Shown here one piece after another: positions 6,130 to 6,313 of a DNA stretch of 6,313 nucleotides; within the stretch, counting starts at the first letter, position 1; the number at the start of each line of letters is the position of its first letter. The DNA is from DATECU01 sp035286745. Lineage in GTDB: Bacteria > Acidobacteriota > Vicinamibacteria > Fen-336. The stretch is taken from the NCBI GenBank assembly GCA_035286745.1, contig DATECU010000231.1, forward strand, positions 1 to 6,313. The letters run 5' to 3'. Both the position numbers and the translations under genes were made by a program. The notes under the pieces were generated by a model. The model saw nothing but the letters and a program-made list of their open reading frames with translations. It had not been told where the DNA came from and did not search any database.

Positions 6130-6313
6130 CGCCGGCCTCGCAGCGCCTCCATCAGAGGCAGGCGCTCCACGACCTCGGCCAGGCGGGGGGCGGCGCCGTC
6201 CTTGGCCGAGAGGGTCGGGTTCTTGATGGGCCAGTCGATTCCCACGTCCGGATCGTTCCAGGCGATGGCGATCTCATCCCCAGGGTCGTAGAAGTCGGTG
6301 CACTTGTACTCGA
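6126..6313 (-). CDS. rfbC: dTDP-4-dehydrorhamnose 3,5-epimerase, C-terminal part
   Basis: The last 61 codons of an epimerase that converts dTDP-4-keto-6-deoxy-D-glucose to dTDP-4-dehydro-L-rhamnose, the substrate of the adjacent rfbD product. The 5' part is beyond the window edge. The visible residues carry the family's C-terminal signature: EYKCTDFYDPGDEIAIAWND, followed by PDVGIDWP and the LSAKD segment, which correspond to the YKC..Y.P..E.GI.W.DP..GI.WP pattern of RfbC. The last residues (LMEALRGRR) are a variable tail. The stop TGA overlaps the rfbD TTG start. rfbA and rfbB may lie upstream, outside the window. The only real alternative is a related sugar epimerase, but pairing with rfbD makes rfbC by far the best call. 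Confidence 0.93.
   Translation of the reverse strand, partial: EYKCTDFYDPGDEIAIAWNDPDVGIDWPIKNPTLSAKDGAAPRLAEVVERLPLMEALRGRR
6136..6139 (-). promoter_or_regulatory. Ribosome binding site supporting the rfbD TTG start
   Basis: GAGG on the minus strand ends 6 bases before the TTG, inside the last codons of rfbC. It decides the rfbD start, since no ATG or GTG is nearby in frame. Confidence 0.55.

Noticed and set aside
1..6313. CRISPR array, tRNA, rRNA, insertion sequence or attachment site
   Set aside because: Apart from the in-frame tandem repeat, I see no short regularly spaced repeats, no transposase-like protein, no terminal inverted repeats and no tRNA cloverleaf.

Overview
The window comes from a GC-rich bacterium. 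Nearly every codon ends in G or C, which is why long spurious frames open on the opposite strand. The proteins (Ala/Pro-rich linkers, an FHA domain, a divergent Hsp70, a PEGA-like/PDZ envelope protein, dTDP-rhamnose genes) are typical of Myxococcota, Acidobacteriota or related lineages with complex envelopes. That placement is inference; no marker gene fixes the taxon.

Layout. Positions 2-5277 on the + strand hold five tightly packed genes that look like one operon, cut at its 5' end by the window edge: (1) the C-terminal part of an Ala/Pro/Lys-rich protein with a tandem 60-residue repeat; (2) a 509-residue Hsp70-family ATPase that keeps its nucleotide- and substrate-binding domains but has no helical lid; (3) a 177-residue single-pass membrane protein; (4) a 448-residue membrane protein with an N-terminal FHA domain, a proline-rich linker, a J-like helical segment without HPD, one membrane segment and a C-terminal domain; (5) a secreted protein with a PEGA-like domain and a C-terminal PDZ domain but no protease domain. 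Gaps between genes are 5, 2, 6 and 55 bases. Positions 5296-6313 on the - strand hold the end of rfbC and all of rfbD, the last two enzymes of dTDP-L-rhamnose synthesis. They converge on the operon with only 18 bases between.

How the genes may work together. Proteins 3 and 4 share a C-terminal domain with four cysteines at matching positions and a CNWNG motif, so they are paralogues that diverged inside one operon. Protein 4 joins a phosphothreonine-reading FHA domain and a J-like segment to that domain, next to an Hsp70 gene. Protein 5 would act outside the membrane. The picture is a phospho-signal-responsive, Hsp70-linked assembly crossing the inner membrane. Domain identities come from visible motifs; the assembly itself is inference. 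I know of no named system with this gene set.
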